Assembly: GCA_947454705.1 (NCBI GenBank)
Contig: CANGKZ010000032.1
Location: 1-57,765 of the forward strand
DNA length: 57,765 nucleotides
Reading direction: 5' to 3'
Source: Verrucomicrobiota bacterium
GTDB taxonomy: Bacteria; Verrucomicrobiota; Verrucomicrobiia; Limisphaerales; UBA9464
The translations under genes and the position numbers were made by a program. The notes below the pieces were generated by a model. It had not been told where the DNA came from. It saw only the letters and a program-made list of their open reading frames with translations, and searched no databases. Shown piece by piece: positions 23,805 through 33,106 of the stretch (the first letter of the stretch is position 1; each line of letters opens with the position of its first letter).

Positions 23805-25067
23805 TCAGGCGGCGACCGACGAAGGACGCGTTTGCAGCAGGGCGGGAACCTCCCCGGTCACCACCGCGCGATTGATGGTGACGCCTGCAATGTCCTCGGA
23901 GGACGGAATCTCGAACATCACATCGCGCATCAGCCGTTCCAAAATTCCGCGCAGCGCCCGCGCGCCAGTGCCCTTGCGAATCGCCTGCGCCGCGAGTTCT
24001 GCGACCGCATCCGGAGTGACGGTCAGCGTCACACCATCCAGCGACAGCAGCTTGGCAAACTGCTTCACCAGCGCGTTGCGCGGCTCGGTCAGAATGCGAA
24101 CCAGGTCGGCTTCCGACAATTCGTCGAGCACGCTCACCACCGGAAGGCGGCCAATGAATTCCGGAATGAATCCGTAGCTGAGGATGTCCTCGGGCTCCAC
24201 GCGCTTGAGCACTTCCTGCGTGGTGATCTTCGCCGCCTCGGTGGCATCGGCCCCGGCAGAGAATCCCATCACGCGTCGACCCAGCCGGCGCTGGATGAGG
24301 CGATCCAATCCCACGAACGCCCCGCCGCAAATGAACAGGATGTGGGTGGTGTCCACCCGGATGTATTCCTGCTGTGGGTGCTTGCGTCCCCCCTGCGGCG
24401 GAACGGCGCAAACGGTGCCCTCCAAAATCTTCAACAACGCCTGCTGAACGCCCTCACCCGAGACGTCGCGAGTGATCGACACGTTCTCGGTCTTGCGGGC
24501 GATCTTGTCGATTTCGTCGATGTACACGATGCCCATCTGGGCCCGCTTCACATCGTACTCCGCGTTCTGCAGCAGACGAAGAATGATGGTCTCGACGTCC
24601 TCGCCCACGTAGCCTGCCTCGGTGATCGAGGTGGCATCGGCCATGGCAAACGGGACGTCCAAAAGCCGGGCAATGGTCTGCGCCACGAGCGTCTTGCCGC
24701 AACCGGTCGGACCGATCAGCAGGACGTTGCTCTTTTGGAGCTCCACCTCGCCGTCCTCCGGCGTGCCAGTCGGCAGGTTCTGAATGCGCTTGTAGTGGTT
24801 GTAAACCGCGACGCTCAGGCTCTTCTTGGCGTCTTCCTGGCCGATGATGTGTTCATCCAGCCGGCGCTTCAGCTCAGTCGGCTTCGGCACATTGAGGCGC
24901 TGCGCCTCCTTGTTGCTGTCCGATCGAAGCTCCTTCGCGAGCACGCCCTGGCACACCGACACGCAAGCATCGCAAATGTACACGCCGGGGCCGGCGATGA
25001 GCTTCTTCACCTCTGCGCGACTCTTGCCGCAGAAGCTGCACATCGTGATCTGGTTGGGACGGGCCAC
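23805..25067 (-). CDS. clpX: ClpX, ATPase subunit of the ClpXP protease
   Basis: Unfolds tagged substrates and feeds them into ClpP. The 420-residue protein has the zinc-binding domain (Cys10, Cys13, Cys32, Cys35), Walker A GPTGCGKT (119-126), Walker [12 protein letters not shown] and the sensor-2 region [12 protein letters not shown]. The ClpP-docking loop reads VMGF rather than the usual IGF. Start is GTG. It follows clpP by 77 bases, with a terminator-like hairpin between them, so clpX may be expressed by read-through plus its own promoter. Confidence 0.97.
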   Translation of the reverse strand: MARPNQITMCSFCGKSRAEVKKLIAGPGVYICDACVSVCQGVLAKELRSDSNKEAQRLNVPKPTELKRRLDEHIIGQEDAKKSLSVAVYNHYKRIQNLPTGTPEDGEVELQKSNVLLIGPTGCGKTLVAQTIARLLDVPFAMADATSITEAGYVGEDVETIILRLLQNAEYDVKRAQMGIVYIDEIDKIARKTENVSITRDVSGEGVQQALLKILEGTVCAVPPQGGRKHPQQEYIRVDTTHILFICGGAFVGLDRLIQRRLGRRVMGFSAGADATEAAKITTQEVLKRVEPEDILSYGFIPEFIGRLPVVSVLDELSEADLVRILTEPRNALVKQFAKLLSLDGVTLTVTPDAVAELAAQAIRKGTGARALRGILERLMRDVMFEIPSSEDIAGVTINRAVVTGEVPALLQTRPSSVAA

Positions 25068-25084
25068 GGAGGGAACCTGCCAAA

Positions 25085-25117
25085 AAACGGCGAAAGGGCC
25101 AGTCCAGAGAATGGCCC
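25085..25117 (-). terminator. terminator-like hairpin between clpP and clpX
   Basis: GGGCCA (25096-25101) pairs with TGGCCC (25112-25117). On the minus strand the stem is followed by TTTCGCCGTTTTTT. It could attenuate transcription from clpP into clpX. Confidence 0.5.
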
Positions 25118-25144
25118 CCTCGCATTGGGATGTTCGAACCGACC

Positions 25145-25786
25145 TTAGGCTGGCTTGCCCGGGCCGCGGGTATCCTCCGCCACCAGGGCGGGAATCTCGC
25201 GGCGGGAGGCCACCACTTCATCGACCAGACCAAACTCCTTGGCCTCGGCCGCGGTCATGAAATTGTCGCGATCGCAGGCACGCTCCACCACATCGTAGGG
25301 CTGGCCGGTGTGATGGCTGATCAGCGTGTTCAACCGCTGCTTCAATCGCAGCATGTGCTTCACGCGGATTTCTACATCGCTGGCCTGGCCTTCGGCGCCG
25401 CCGAGGACCTGGTGGATCATGATGTCGGCATTCGGCAGCGCGAACCGCTTGCCCTTGGTGCCGGCGCAGAGGAGCACCGCGCCCATGCTGGCGGCCATGC
25501 CCACGCAGTAGGTGTTCACGTCGCACGTGAGCCACTGCATGGTGTCGTAAATGGCCAGACCCGCCGAGACGCTGCCGCCGGGCGAGTTGATGTAGAAATG
25601 AATGTCCTTCTTGGGATCGTTCATTTGGAGGAACAGGAACTGCGCCACGATGACGTTGGCCACCATGTCGTCCACAGGGGTTCCCAGGAAGATGATGCGA
25701 TCCTTGAGGAGCCGGCTGTAGAGGTCGTAGCCGCGCTCACTGCGGCCGTCCTGTTCGATGACGTAGGGAATGGAAAAATTCCGCAT
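25145..25786 (-). CDS. clpP: ClpP proteolytic subunit
   Basis: The serine protease chamber of ClpXP. It has 213 residues from the ATG that gives [12 protein letters not shown]. The triad is Ser100 ([10 protein letters not shown]), His125 (MIHQVLGG) and Asp174 (DRDNFM). Axial-loop and handle regions ([17 protein letters not shown]) are intact. The leader is short and has no Shine-Dalgarno sequence. A well-formed promoter lies 36-64 bases upstream. Confidence 0.97.
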   Translation of the reverse strand: MRNFSIPYVIEQDGRSERGYDLYSRLLKDRIIFLGTPVDDMVANVIVAQFLFLQMNDPKKDIHFYINSPGGSVSAGLAIYDTMQWLTCDVNTYCVGMAASMGAVLLCAGTKGKRFALPNADIMIHQVLGGAEGQASDVEIRVKHMLRLKQRLNTLISHHTGQPYDVVERACDRDNFMTAAEAKEFGLVDEVVASRREIPALVAEDTRGPGKPA

Positions 25787-25821
25787 AGAAGGAGAATTCA
25801 GAAACACCGATGAATGGCGCG

Positions 25822-25850
25822 AAGCTAGGAGGCAGGGTCCGCAGCGTCAA
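25822..25850 (-). promoter_or_regulatory. clpP promoter
   Basis: TTGACG (25845-25850) and TAGCTT (25822-25827) with a 17-bp spacer on the minus strand. The predicted start is about 28 bases before the ATG. Confidence 0.65.
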
Positions 25851-25972
25851 GGAACCGGGCCTTGGGGACTGCGGTTTCGTTACATGCCTGGAGAAACCCG
25901 TGACCCAATTGATTCAAAAGTCGGCATGACATACGCCTCGGAAATCAGGAATGCTTCCTCCCGATTTTCGTC

Positions 25973-26635
25973 ATGACACGCCGCTGGAATGGTTCCATTG
26001 CCGACGCCGGACCGGTTCGATTCCCTTCGACCCGGATGTTTTTCCCTGCGCTGGTCGCACTCGGCGTGTTGAGTTTCGCGCTGGCTTGTGACCCCTGGGG
26101 AGTCATGCACCTCCAACTTCCCCACGGCTCACGCACCCGCGAAATTGCGGGATTCCTGAGCCGGTGGATGGACTGGCCATGGGTGTTCGCAGTGCTTGGG
26201 GCCGGCGCGCTGGTGTCCCAATTTCGGGGCGATCGCGGTTCGCGTCGATTCTACCTCGCCCTGCTCCTCGCCGCCGGCATTGCCGGTGGATCCGCCACGC
26301 TGATTCGCAGCGTAACCGGAAGAACCCGCCCCTCCGCCACCGTGACCCAAGGTTGGTACGGTCTCCGATCCGAAGGCCGGTGGTTGATTGGCGTCCGCGA
26401 TTACAACGCCTTTCCCTCCGGGCACACCGCCACGCTGGCGGGCATTGCGGCCCTGCTGGTGGTCCGACGCCACCGGGCCGCGCCCGTCGGCGTGTCCCTC
26501 ACCGCACTCGTTGCCTGGACCCGAATCTCCGTCGGCGCACACCGCATCTCCGATGTCGTGGCTTCTGACGTGCTCGCCGCCGTGGTGGTGTCGTGGTCGG
26601 AGGCCCGTTTTCCGGGCTTCCGGGCTTTACGCTGA
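25973..26635 (+). CDS. PAP2-family membrane phosphatase
   Basis: A 220-residue protein with about four to five membrane helices. The three lipid-phosphatase motifs are present: RSVTGRTRPS (Arg replaces the usual first Lys), FPSGHTAT, and RISVGAHRISD. It probably removes phosphate from a lipid pyrophosphate such as undecaprenyl-PP, or from phosphatidate. I use the ATG at 25973; an internal ATG at 26036 would also give a good membrane protein. Its stop codon lies at the left edge of a repeat element. Confidence 0.85.
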   Translation: MTRRWNGSIADAGPVRFPSTRMFFPALVALGVLSFALACDPWGVMHLQLPHGSRTREIAGFLSRWMDWPWVFAVLGAGALVSQFRGDRGSRRFYLALLLAAGIAGGSATLIRSVTGRTRPSATVTQGWYGLRSEGRWLIGVRDYNAFPSGHTATLAGIAALLVVRRHRAAPVGVSLTALVAWTRISVGAHRISDVVASDVLAAVVVSWSEARFPGFRALR

Positions 26636-26808
26636 GAGGGAAAACAACCGCAGATAAACGCAGATGGACGCAGATTCAAATGCACCGTACGGAGGCCATT
26701 GAGACTCACCCAGCAGGTGAATGAATTGGAAGTGCCTCAAGCAATTCATCTCCCTCTCCATCTGCGTTCATCTGCGCTCATCTGCGGTTCGAACCGCCGT
26801 TTTTAGGT
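26634..26808. repeat. MITE-like palindromic element, copy 1
   Basis: AACCGCAGAT-AAACGCAGAT-GGACGCAGAT (26646-26675) is mirrored by the complementary arm at 26760-26789 with 27 of 30 matches. The right end has AACCGCCGTTTTTAGG (26792-26807). The interior CGGAGGCCATTGAGA and GCAGGTGAATGAAT is shared with copy 2 at 37235-37424. It fills the gap between two convergent genes, with their stop codons at or next to its ends. It has no transposase. Confidence 0.8.
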
Positions 26809-27516
26809 TCAACACTTGGCCGTTTTTCGCTTTTTCCCGAGGGAGCCACGCGCCTCGATCTTGCGAATGTAGTCCGGTGCGAACGGAATCGAACACTCGG
26901 TGTCGCCGAGATCGGCCGTCACCGGGCCGATGCGCTCGCCGGTCTGAATCGCCAGCGCACTGAGCGGCAGCACATAGGCTCCCACCGCAATGACGAAGCC
27001 GTTCATCTGGTACCGAACCACGTCCGGTGCGGTGTGAATCGATTTCTCCACCCGACGCAACAGGGCTTCGAAGGCTTTGGTGTCGAGTTGCGCGTCGGGC
27101 GTGACGGACACCCAGCTTCCCAGCGTGGCCCAGCCGCAGGCGGCTTCGTTGGCCGTTTTGGAATCAATCCACTTCAGCGCCATTTCCCAAGCGAACGGAC
27201 CCCCGGCCGCCACCCAAGCCACCGTTGATCCGCAAAGCCCGCGGCAGTAGGCCCCATCGACCCAGTGTTGAAGATCCTTCCGGGTCATCCGCGCGTCGTC
27301 GGCGATGAGGCCGGCGAGGTACATCGCGTCGTAAACCCCGGTGTCGTACAGATCGAGCGCGAGCTGATAATCCTTTTTGATCCGCTTTCGGATCACCTGG
27401 AGATCACTGACCTTCACGCCGTACACCGGCTCACGAATGCCGTGATTGAGCAGCACCTTGCGGATGCTGGCGCTGCCGAGGGGTTTGAGTTCGGACAGGA
27501 TTTCCTTCGCGGTCAT
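26809..27516 (-). CDS. AlkD-like HEAT-repeat DNA alkylation repair protein
   Basis: A 235-residue helical protein of the DNA-alkylation-repair HEAT-like family. MTAKEILSELKPL, GVKVSDLQVIRKRIKKDY and ALDLYDTGVYDAMYLAGLI at the start are characteristic. AlkD enzymes excise alkylated bases without flipping them. This subgroup's substrate is not established, so the glycosylase role is a family-based guess. The C-terminus is basic (GSLGKKRKTAK), useful for DNA contact. The stop is directly next to the repeat element. Confidence 0.75.
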   Translation of the reverse strand: MTAKEILSELKPLGSASIRKVLLNHGIREPVYGVKVSDLQVIRKRIKKDYQLALDLYDTGVYDAMYLAGLIADDARMTRKDLQHWVDGAYCRGLCGSTVAWVAAGGPFAWEMALKWIDSKTANEAACGWATLGSWVSVTPDAQLDTKAFEALLRRVEKSIHTAPDVVRYQMNGFVIAVGAYVLPLSALAIQTGERIGPVTADLGDTECSIPFAPDYIRKIEARGSLGKKRKTAKC

Positions 27517-27604
27517 GGGGATCCTCCGGGGTTGGATTTTCCCCAGTAGGAATCAACCGCCAAAGTCCGGCAACTCGAAGGTTTGGGTTGAGAAGCGGAA
27601 GCTG

Positions 27605-27690
27605 AGGCGTTGAACCGGGAAACGGGAGTTGAAGGGTTAAAAAAGTTGAAGCGTTGAAGGGGAATCCGGCGCTGCGGAGCGTCAGCGCCG
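27605..27690. repeat. TTGAAGC short-period repeats and a hairpin
   Basis: GTTGAAC, GTTGAAGG, GTTGAAGC and GTTGAAGG units (27605-27662) are followed by CGGCGCTG (27667-27674)/CAGCGCCG (27683-27690), a perfect 8-bp hairpin with TCGTTTT after it on the plus strand. The 266-base gap between the AlkD-like and DnaJ-like genes shows no gene. Confidence 0.55.
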
Positions 27691-27737
27691 TCGTTTTAGC
27701 ACTGGAAGCCGATCGGAGAAATCTATGACGCGCCCCC

Positions 27738-27780
27738 TCCGATCTTCCATCTGCGATCTCCGATCTCCGACTTCCGAATC
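27738..27780. repeat. CGATCTCC tandem repeat
   Basis: Units CCGATCTT, GCGATCTC, CGATCTCC and GACTTCCG with 8-9-base period end two bases from the stop of the DnaJ-like gene. It is the same family as 214-247 at the end of fabD. Confidence 0.55.
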
Positions 27781-27782
27781 CC

Positions 27783-28787
27783 CTACTCCGCGACCGGCTC
27801 TTCGTTTCGCGGATTGAATTGCGAGGTCGCCGCCAGCGTACGCCAGGCTGCGAGTTCGTTCTCCGTGAAGGTTGTCGGCATTTCGATCTGCAGACGCACG
27901 TAAAGGTCTCCGCGATCCAGCGGGGCTTCGACCCGCGGCAGCCCACGTTTGCGAACGCGCAACTGCTGGCCGTTGGCCGTGCCGGCGGGAATCTTGATTT
28001 GCACCGGCCCTTCGAGACTCGGCGCGGTCACCGTGGCCCCGAGTACCGCCTCCCACGGCGCGATGGGCAGGTCCGTGTGAAGGTCGTTGTCCTCGACCTC
28101 GAAATCCGGATGCGGACTAATCCGCACGCGCAGCATCAGGTCGCCCGCCGTGCCGCCGCCGACTCCTGCGCCACCCTTTCCGGCCACGCGGATGCGTTGT
28201 CCTTCCTTCACTCCTATCGGGATCCGAACCTTGAAGGTCTCTGATTCCGCCGCGCCGGTCGTGGGATTGGTCGAGCGCACCGACACGGAGCGCACCGAAC
28301 CCTCCAACACTTCCAAGAGCGACACGGCGAGGTCGCCTTCCACGTCCTGACCGCGACGCGAGGCCGCGGCGTCATCATCGCTGTCGTAGCGATCAAAGCC
28401 GCGTCCGCCCGGGCTGCCCGACTGGCTGAAGAACCGTTCGAAGAAGTCGCTGAATCCGGTTCCGCCGAAGTTGAATTCCTGCGAATTGGCGCGTCCCCGG
28501 CCCGGGCCGCGCTGGCCGCGGGGGTTCCATCCGGGCGGGGGTTGCGAGGCTGCCCCGCGCTTCCAATCGGCCCCGAGGGTGTCGTATTTGCGACGGTTTT
28601 CCGGAGTGCCGAGGACTTCGTAGGCCTCGTTGATCTCCTTGAACTTCTCCTCCGAACCCTTTTTGTCGCGCGAGACATCGGGGTGATGGATCCGCGCGAG
28701 TTTGCGGAATGCTTTTTTGATCTCGTCGTCCGACGCGGTGCGCGGAACGCCGAGAGTCGCGTAGTAATCTTTGAATTCCAGACCCAT
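27783..28787 (-). CDS. CbpA-type DnaJ co-chaperone
   Basis: A 334-residue J-domain protein that stimulates DnaK. The J-domain (about 5-70) has HPD at 35-37, followed by a Gly/Phe/Arg-rich region with NFGGTGFSDFFERFF. Two C-terminal substrate-binding domains follow (DVEGDLAVSLLEVLEG; RGDLYVRLQIEMP). There is no zinc-finger CXXCXGXG set, so it is CbpA/DnaJ class II, not DnaJ. I start at the ATG giving MGLEFKDYYATLG; GGAAG lies upstream. A longer frame adds 14 non-homologous residues. Confidence 0.93.
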   Translation of the reverse strand: MGLEFKDYYATLGVPRTASDDEIKKAFRKLARIHHPDVSRDKKGSEEKFKEINEAYEVLGTPENRRKYDTLGADWKRGAASQPPPGWNPRGQRGPGRGRANSQEFNFGGTGFSDFFERFFSQSGSPGGRGFDRYDSDDDAAASRRGQDVEGDLAVSLLEVLEGSVRSVSVRSTNPTTGAAESETFKVRIPIGVKEGQRIRVAGKGGAGVGGGTAGDLMLRVRISPHPDFEVEDNDLHTDLPIAPWEAVLGATVTAPSLEGPVQIKIPAGTANGQQLRVRKRGLPRVEAPLDRGDLYVRLQIEMPTTFTENELAAWRTLAATSQFNPRNEEPVAE

Positions 28788-28896
28788 GTTGCTTCCTGGC
28801 GAACATCGCTCGCGCCATCCCGCTGGCAACTGTTGCTTGCCCCGCGATTCGGAGGGCGGACGGGTCCCGGATCCGGCACAAAGGGCCGGCTGCGGA

Positions 28897-29607
28897 TCAG
28901 GCTGCGCTGGCCGCTGCGGCAGCCTTCAGGCCGCGCGCCATGCTTTCGAAGATCCAGCGTCCGTCGTCGGTGCCCAAGATTGATTCACTGGCCCGGTCCG
29001 GATGCGGCATCAATCCGGCCACGTTGAAGCGGTCGTTGGCGATGCCGGCAATGTTCAGAAGCGATCCGTTCGGATTCGCCCCGTCCGACAGCTCACCGCC
29101 CGCGGTGCAGTACTGCCAGAGAATTTGTCCGCGCGACTGGAGCCCGGCGAGCGTGGCTTCATCGGCAAAATAGCATCCCTCGCCGTGAGCCACCGGCATG
29201 CGCATCGGGCGGTCCGACGGCGTGGCTGAAGTGAACGGCGTGTTGCGATTCGCGGTCTTGAGATAGACCTGCTCGCAATGGAACTGGAGATCGCGATTGC
29301 GAACCAGCGCGCCCGGCAGCAACCCGGCTTCGCACAGGATCTGGAATCCATTGCAGATCCCGAGCACCAGGCCGCCGTTCGCGGCAAATTGCTGCACGGC
29401 CTGCATGACCGGACTGAAACGCGCAATGGCCCCGCAGCGGAGGTAATCGCCGTAGCTGAACCCGCCCGGCACGATCACGGCATCGGCCGCGCCAAGGCTG
29501 GTGTTCTTGTGCCACACAAAATCACCCGTGTGCCCGAGCACGCGAACGGCGTGGAGGCAGTCCTGGTCGCAATTGCTGGCGGGGAACTGGAGGACAGCGA
29601 AGTGCAT
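28897..29607 (-). CDS. purQ: Phosphoribosylformylglycinamidine synthase, glutaminase subunit
   Basis: Supplies ammonia from glutamine for FGAM synthesis in purine biosynthesis. It has 236 residues; the nucleophile Cys85 is in GICNGFQ, the catalytic His in MPHPDR and the FSYGDYLR motif is intact. It works with PurS, encoded 78 bases upstream, and a large PurL not in this window. The gap between purS and purQ shows only a GGTGGC tandem. Confidence 0.95.
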   Translation of the reverse strand: MHFAVLQFPASNCDQDCLHAVRVLGHTGDFVWHKNTSLGAADAVIVPGGFSYGDYLRCGAIARFSPVMQAVQQFAANGGLVLGICNGFQILCEAGLLPGALVRNRDLQFHCEQVYLKTANRNTPFTSATPSDRPMRMPVAHGEGCYFADEATLAGLQSRGQILWQYCTAGGELSDGANPNGSLLNIAGIANDRFNVAGLMPHPDRASESILGTDDGRWIFESMARGLKAAAAASAA

Positions 29608-29685
29608 CGAAACAGAAAGGGTTCGGGAAATCTCGGGTCGGTGGCGGTGGCGGTGGCGTAGCGTTTGGAAGCACTAAATCCGGGC

Positions 29686-29931
29686 TCAATCCACGATTTC
29701 CAACCGGTAGTCCTCGATCACCGGGTTGCTCAGAAACCGGTGGGCGGCCTCGTTCAAGGCCTGACGCGCCGCGGCGGCGTCGGTGCCCGGGGCGAGATCG
29801 ATTTCCAGATACTTGCCCACGTGGACGCCGGTGACCCCGGTGTAGCCCATGTGTTCCAGCGCGTTCTGGACCGTCTTACCCTGGGGGTCGAGAACGGCTT
29901 TCTTCGGGGTGATGACGATCTTGGCTTTCAT
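29686..29931 (-). CDS. purS: PurS subunit of FGAM synthase
   Basis: An 81-residue subunit that bridges PurQ and PurL in small-type FGAM synthases. VLDPQGKTVQNALEHMGY and VHVGKYLEIDL match the family. Gram-negative gamma-proteobacteria have a fused PurL instead, so separate subunits are a useful lineage marker. It is the first gene of the purS-purQ pair. Confidence 0.93.
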   Translation of the reverse strand: MKAKIVITPKKAVLDPQGKTVQNALEHMGYTGVTGVHVGKYLEIDLAPGTDAAAARQALNEAAHRFLSNPVIEDYRLEIVD

Positions 29932-29999
29932 GTCATTTCAGAGCGGAAAACTCGGCACGGGCACTGTGAGAGCCGGAGGGAGAACCGGCGAGGGATTTT

Positions 30000-30815
30000 T
30001 CACGCCAACGGCGGCGCATACCGGCGCAGGTATTTCAACGCCACCTGCATCACCTTCGGCGTGGGAGACTGGATCCGGACCAGCTCGTTGGTCGCCGGAT
30101 GGGGCAGTTGAAGCGATGCGGCATGCAACGCGAGAGTGCCGATCAACGGGCGCTCCTCGCGATCGTGCTTGAGCCGGTAATCCCCGTGCTTCAGCGCCGA
30201 AAGCATGAGCTGACGGCCGCCGTACACGGGATCGGCGTAGATCGGGTGCCCCGCCTCCATGAGGTGGACACGGATCTGATGCGTCCGCCCGGTGCGCGGA
30301 TGGCACTCCACCAGCGCGGCGCCGGCGAAGCGTTCGATCACCTTGAACGCAGTGAACGACTTCTTGCCCGCACGCGACACGCGCATGCGACCGGGCTCGA
30401 AGTGATCCTGATCCAGCGGCAGATCGATCGAAAACTCATCCGTGGCGGGCGATCCCATCACCAGAGCGAGATACGTCTTCTTGGGCGTCTCGGACCCGAA
30501 ATGATTCGCCAGCCGAACCAATGAGGGACGGTCCTTGGCGAGCAGCAGCACGCCAGTGGTTTCAAAATCGAGGCGATGCGCGTTCGACAGATATTCCAGC
30601 CCCCGCTCCTTGGCCCACGGCTTGCCCGCGGCGATGCCGTCGTGCAGCAGCCGCATCAAATTTGGGCGGTCCGGGTCGTAACGGTCCGGCGATGTCAGGA
30701 GACACGCCGGTTTATCGATGGCCAGAAGATGATCGTCCTCGTGGAGGACGGGGATTTCCCAGAACTCGGACGTGGCGCGGGACGACAGCTTGATGGCCGG
30801 GGCGGCCGGTTTCAT
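30000..30815 (-). CDS. RluA-family pseudouridine synthase
   Basis: A 271-residue enzyme that isomerises uridine to pseudouridine in rRNA or tRNA. The catalytic motif is HRLDFETTG with Asp83. GRTHQIRVHL and the PVYGG motif are conserved. There is no N-terminal S4 domain, so the target may be a single position; the exact site cannot be read from sequence. The start is one base after the stop of the foldase gene upstream, so the two form an operon. Confidence 0.9.
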   Translation of the reverse strand: MKPAAPAIKLSSRATSEFWEIPVLHEDDHLLAIDKPACLLTSPDRYDPDRPNLMRLLHDGIAAGKPWAKERGLEYLSNAHRLDFETTGVLLLAKDRPSLVRLANHFGSETPKKTYLALVMGSPATDEFSIDLPLDQDHFEPGRMRVSRAGKKSFTAFKVIERFAGAALVECHPRTGRTHQIRVHLMEAGHPIYADPVYGGRQLMLSALKHGDYRLKHDREERPLIGTLALHAASLQLPHPATNELVRIQSPTPKVMQVALKYLRRYAPPLA

Positions 30816-30816
30816 G

Positions 30817-32481
30817 TCAGTTCGCCCCGCCCTGCTTCTTGAGCAGCGACGCGAGCCCGGACTTCTGGAATTCGTGGCCGAACCATTCCTGGAACGCCTC
30901 TTCCTGACGCTGACGGCGCTGTTCTTCAATGAACCCGCTGAGACCGGCCTTCACGACCGCCTCGTCCGCGGGCTTCACTTCCTTGAGGAACATCACCAGA
31001 CCTCCGTCCAGGTACGGAACGAATGAACCCACCGAGCCCGGCTTGAGGCTCGAAGCGACACGCTGGAGGAAGGGCAGGCTGATGGCCGGGGCTCCTGCGG
31101 GCAGCGCCGTGGTGGTGGCGGAGAACGGAGGAAGTTCGGCGACGAACACCTTGGCTTCGGCAGCGGCGGCGGCGAAGGACTTGGTCGGGCCGACGGCCTT
31201 CTGGGCGGCAGCGGCGAAATTCTGGCCGGCCTGGCGGGCCAGTTCTGCCGAACGGGCGCGGCGGTAATCCACCGTCACCTGCGGCTGCACGGATTCAAAG
31301 GCCGGCACCCGGCTCGGGATGCGACGCACGAGCGAGGCGACGAACACCGACTTTTCCGAACGCACCGGACGGGTGAACGGCTGGGCCGGGGTGAGGCGGA
31401 CCGACGCACGGATCAGCTCACCGGCGTCCTCGAGTCCAACGATCTGACCGCCCTCGGAAAACGGCTGGCTCTCGTGAACGACCAGCTTCTGTGACTTCGC
31501 GAGCGAAACCAGATTCTCGGCCTTCGCCGGCTCCATGGCGTAGAGGGCGTTGGCAAACTCGGTCGCAGCGCGACCGGCGCGATTCACGGCTTCGCTCTCG
31601 ACCACGGTGCGACGGATCTCAACCAGCGCCGCGTCCTGCGTCATGACTGCGCCCGCCTTGTCGCGGAAGAAGTCGGCACCGCGCTGACGGTAGATGCCGA
31701 GGAAGGTGTTGGTGAGGTCAGGCCGCTTCGCGAGCTCGGCTTCGACTTCCGCCATGTGGGCCGCGGAATCCCAGCGGACGTAGCTGATCACGGTCTGCTC
31801 GGGAATGCGGTAGTTGGCGAGCTGGTTGGTGAAGTACTGGCGGATCGAGGAAGGATCCATGGCGACCGATGCCGTGAAATTGGTCGGCGAGAACATCGCT
31901 ACGCTGGCGACGTACTGGTCGTTGAGGCGGCGGAACTCGGTCTTAGCTTCCTCCGGAGTCACGAGCTGACCGGCGACGCCCACGACGTCATGCAAGTGGG
32001 TCAGACCAATCTGACGGCGGACGAAATCCTGGAAGTCGGCTTCGGTGAAGTGATTGGCGGTCAGCACGCGATCGACGAATCCCTGATAATCCACGGCACC
32101 GGTCTTGGGATCCTTCAGGTTGTCGCGAATCCAGTTGGCCACGGCTTCATCGCTGGCGGTGATTCCGAACTCCTTCAGCTTGGCGTCCACGAGCATGAGC
32201 TCCAGGCGCTGCTGGTTGACGTCGAATCCCATCTGGCGGGCCTGCTGGCCATCCGCGCCGTCGCCGAAACGGAGCCGACCGGCGAGCTGAGCCTGGCGCC
32301 CGAAATTGATCAGCATCTCGCGGGTCAGCGGTTTGCCGTTCAGGGTGCCGAACTCACCTCCCCCAGTGAGACCACTGAGAGCGGGTTGATTGGGCGTGAA
32401 AAAGGCTACGAAGCTGATGATCACCCCGGCGATGATCACGATCCAGAGCCACTGCTGATGCTTACGAATGGTGCCAAACAT
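30817..32481 (-). CDS. PpiD/SurA-like membrane-anchored foldase
   Basis: A 554-residue protein with one N-terminal transmembrane helix (12-28) and a periplasmic part. The first half (LNGKPLTREMLINFGRQAQ..., LELMLVDAKLKEFGI) is a SurA/PpiD-type chaperone domain. The later half is a parvulin-like region that is hard to align, so isomerase activity is uncertain. It probably assists folding of secreted or outer-membrane proteins near the Sec translocon. The downstream pseudouridine synthase starts right after it. A good promoter lies upstream. Confidence 0.82.
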   Translation of the reverse strand: MFGTIRKHQQWLWIVIIAGVIISFVAFFTPNQPALSGLTGGGEFGTLNGKPLTREMLINFGRQAQLAGRLRFGDGADGQQARQMGFDVNQQRLELMLVDAKLKEFGITASDEAVANWIRDNLKDPKTGAVDYQGFVDRVLTANHFTEADFQDFVRRQIGLTHLHDVVGVAGQLVTPEEAKTEFRRLNDQYVASVAMFSPTNFTASVAMDPSSIRQYFTNQLANYRIPEQTVISYVRWDSAAHMAEVEAELAKRPDLTNTFLGIYRQRGADFFRDKAGAVMTQDAALVEIRRTVVESEAVNRAGRAATEFANALYAMEPAKAENLVSLAKSQKLVVHESQPFSEGGQIVGLEDAGELIRASVRLTPAQPFTRPVRSEKSVFVASLVRRIPSRVPAFESVQPQVTVDYRRARSAELARQAGQNFAAAAQKAVGPTKSFAAAAAEAKVFVAELPPFSATTTALPAGAPAISLPFLQRVASSLKPGSVGSFVPYLDGGLVMFLKEVKPADEAVVKAGLSGFIEEQRRQRQEEAFQEWFGHEFQKSGLASLLKKQGGAN

Positions 32482-32511
32482 ACTGAAAAACCGTTGGATT
32501 CGGAGCCGGGG

Positions 32512-32541
32512 AAGCTATCGGTCCGGTGAAAAGGCGGTCAA
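32512..32541 (-). promoter_or_regulatory. promoter of the foldase gene
   Basis: TTGACC (32536-32541) and TAGCTT (32512-32517) on the minus strand, 18 bp apart. The predicted start is about 24 bases before the ATG. Confidence 0.55.
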
Positions 32542-32598
32542 ACACCAATTCCAAGGGAATGACGGGTTCCGAAAACCTCCCGGCGGACCCTTTCCGAC

Positions 32599-32970
32599 TC
32601 ACTTGGGACGCACGGCATCCCCGGATTGAGCCTGTCCGGCCACCAAATCCGCCACGGTCATGGTGTTTGAGGCCGGTCCAGTCACCCGCAATTCGCCCAC
32701 CGATTGCCCATCGCGAACCACTTCCAGCCGCTGCCCGGGCTGCGGCACGGCGGTCAGTGTGAAGTCCAAGACCACAAACTTCAGACGCGCATCCACCCGC
32801 ACCACCTTGCCCGACCCGGAATCGAGCGGACGGATCCGATCGGCCGGCACCGGATGCTTCAGCACCCTCGGCACCGCGGGATTCTTCGATTTTCCGGCGC
32901 ATCCCATCCCGGCCATGGAACCGAGAACCACCAAGGACAACACGAGGCGCTGGAATCCGCCGGTTCCCAT
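32599..32970 (-). CDS. Small lipoprotein-like protein
   Basis: A 123-residue protein with a signal segment ending in a lipobox-like SMAGMGC. Residues 45-115 alternate strands (GKVVRVDARLKFVVLDFTL, GQRLEVVRDGQSVGELRVTG, TMTVADLVAGQAQSGDAV), the pattern of a small beta-barrel seen in many Verrucomicrobial lipoproteins. The function is not known. It is divergent from the redox-type cluster that starts at 33107, and an unusual nested palindrome lies between them. Confidence 0.65.
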   Translation of the reverse strand: MGTGGFQRLVLSLVVLGSMAGMGCAGKSKNPAVPRVLKHPVPADRIRPLDSGSGKVVRVDARLKFVVLDFTLTAVPQPGQRLEVVRDGQSVGELRVTGPASNTMTVADLVAGQAQSGDAVRPK

Positions 32971-32985
32971 CCTGGAACGCCCCTT

Positions 32986-33024
32986 GGCTGCATCGTGATG
33001 ACTGCGCATGCGCAGGATGCAGCC
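32986..33024. promoter_or_regulatory. nested palindrome in the divergent promoter region
   Basis: GGCTGCATC (32986-32994) and GATGCAGCC (33016-33024) flank the perfect 14-bp palindrome CTGCGCATGCGCAG (33002-33015). A -35-like TTGACG lies at 33040-33045 on the minus strand, so the palindrome would cover the -10 region of the lipoprotein-like gene. It is likely an operator for one or both divergent genes. Confidence 0.5.
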
Positions 33025-33106
33025 CTGCCCGTCGCGGTTCGTCAATCCTCGCCCGGCCCGGATCCCGACCCGTAACCGCCGGGGAATCGATACGGTCTTT
33101 GGTGGC

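Noticed and set aside
26401-26709. Short minus-strand frames inside the 26.6 and 37.2 kb elements (both with NLRPSAFICGCF)
   Set aside because: They are translations of the repeat itself. The similarity between the two frames reflects the DNA repeat rather than a protein family.
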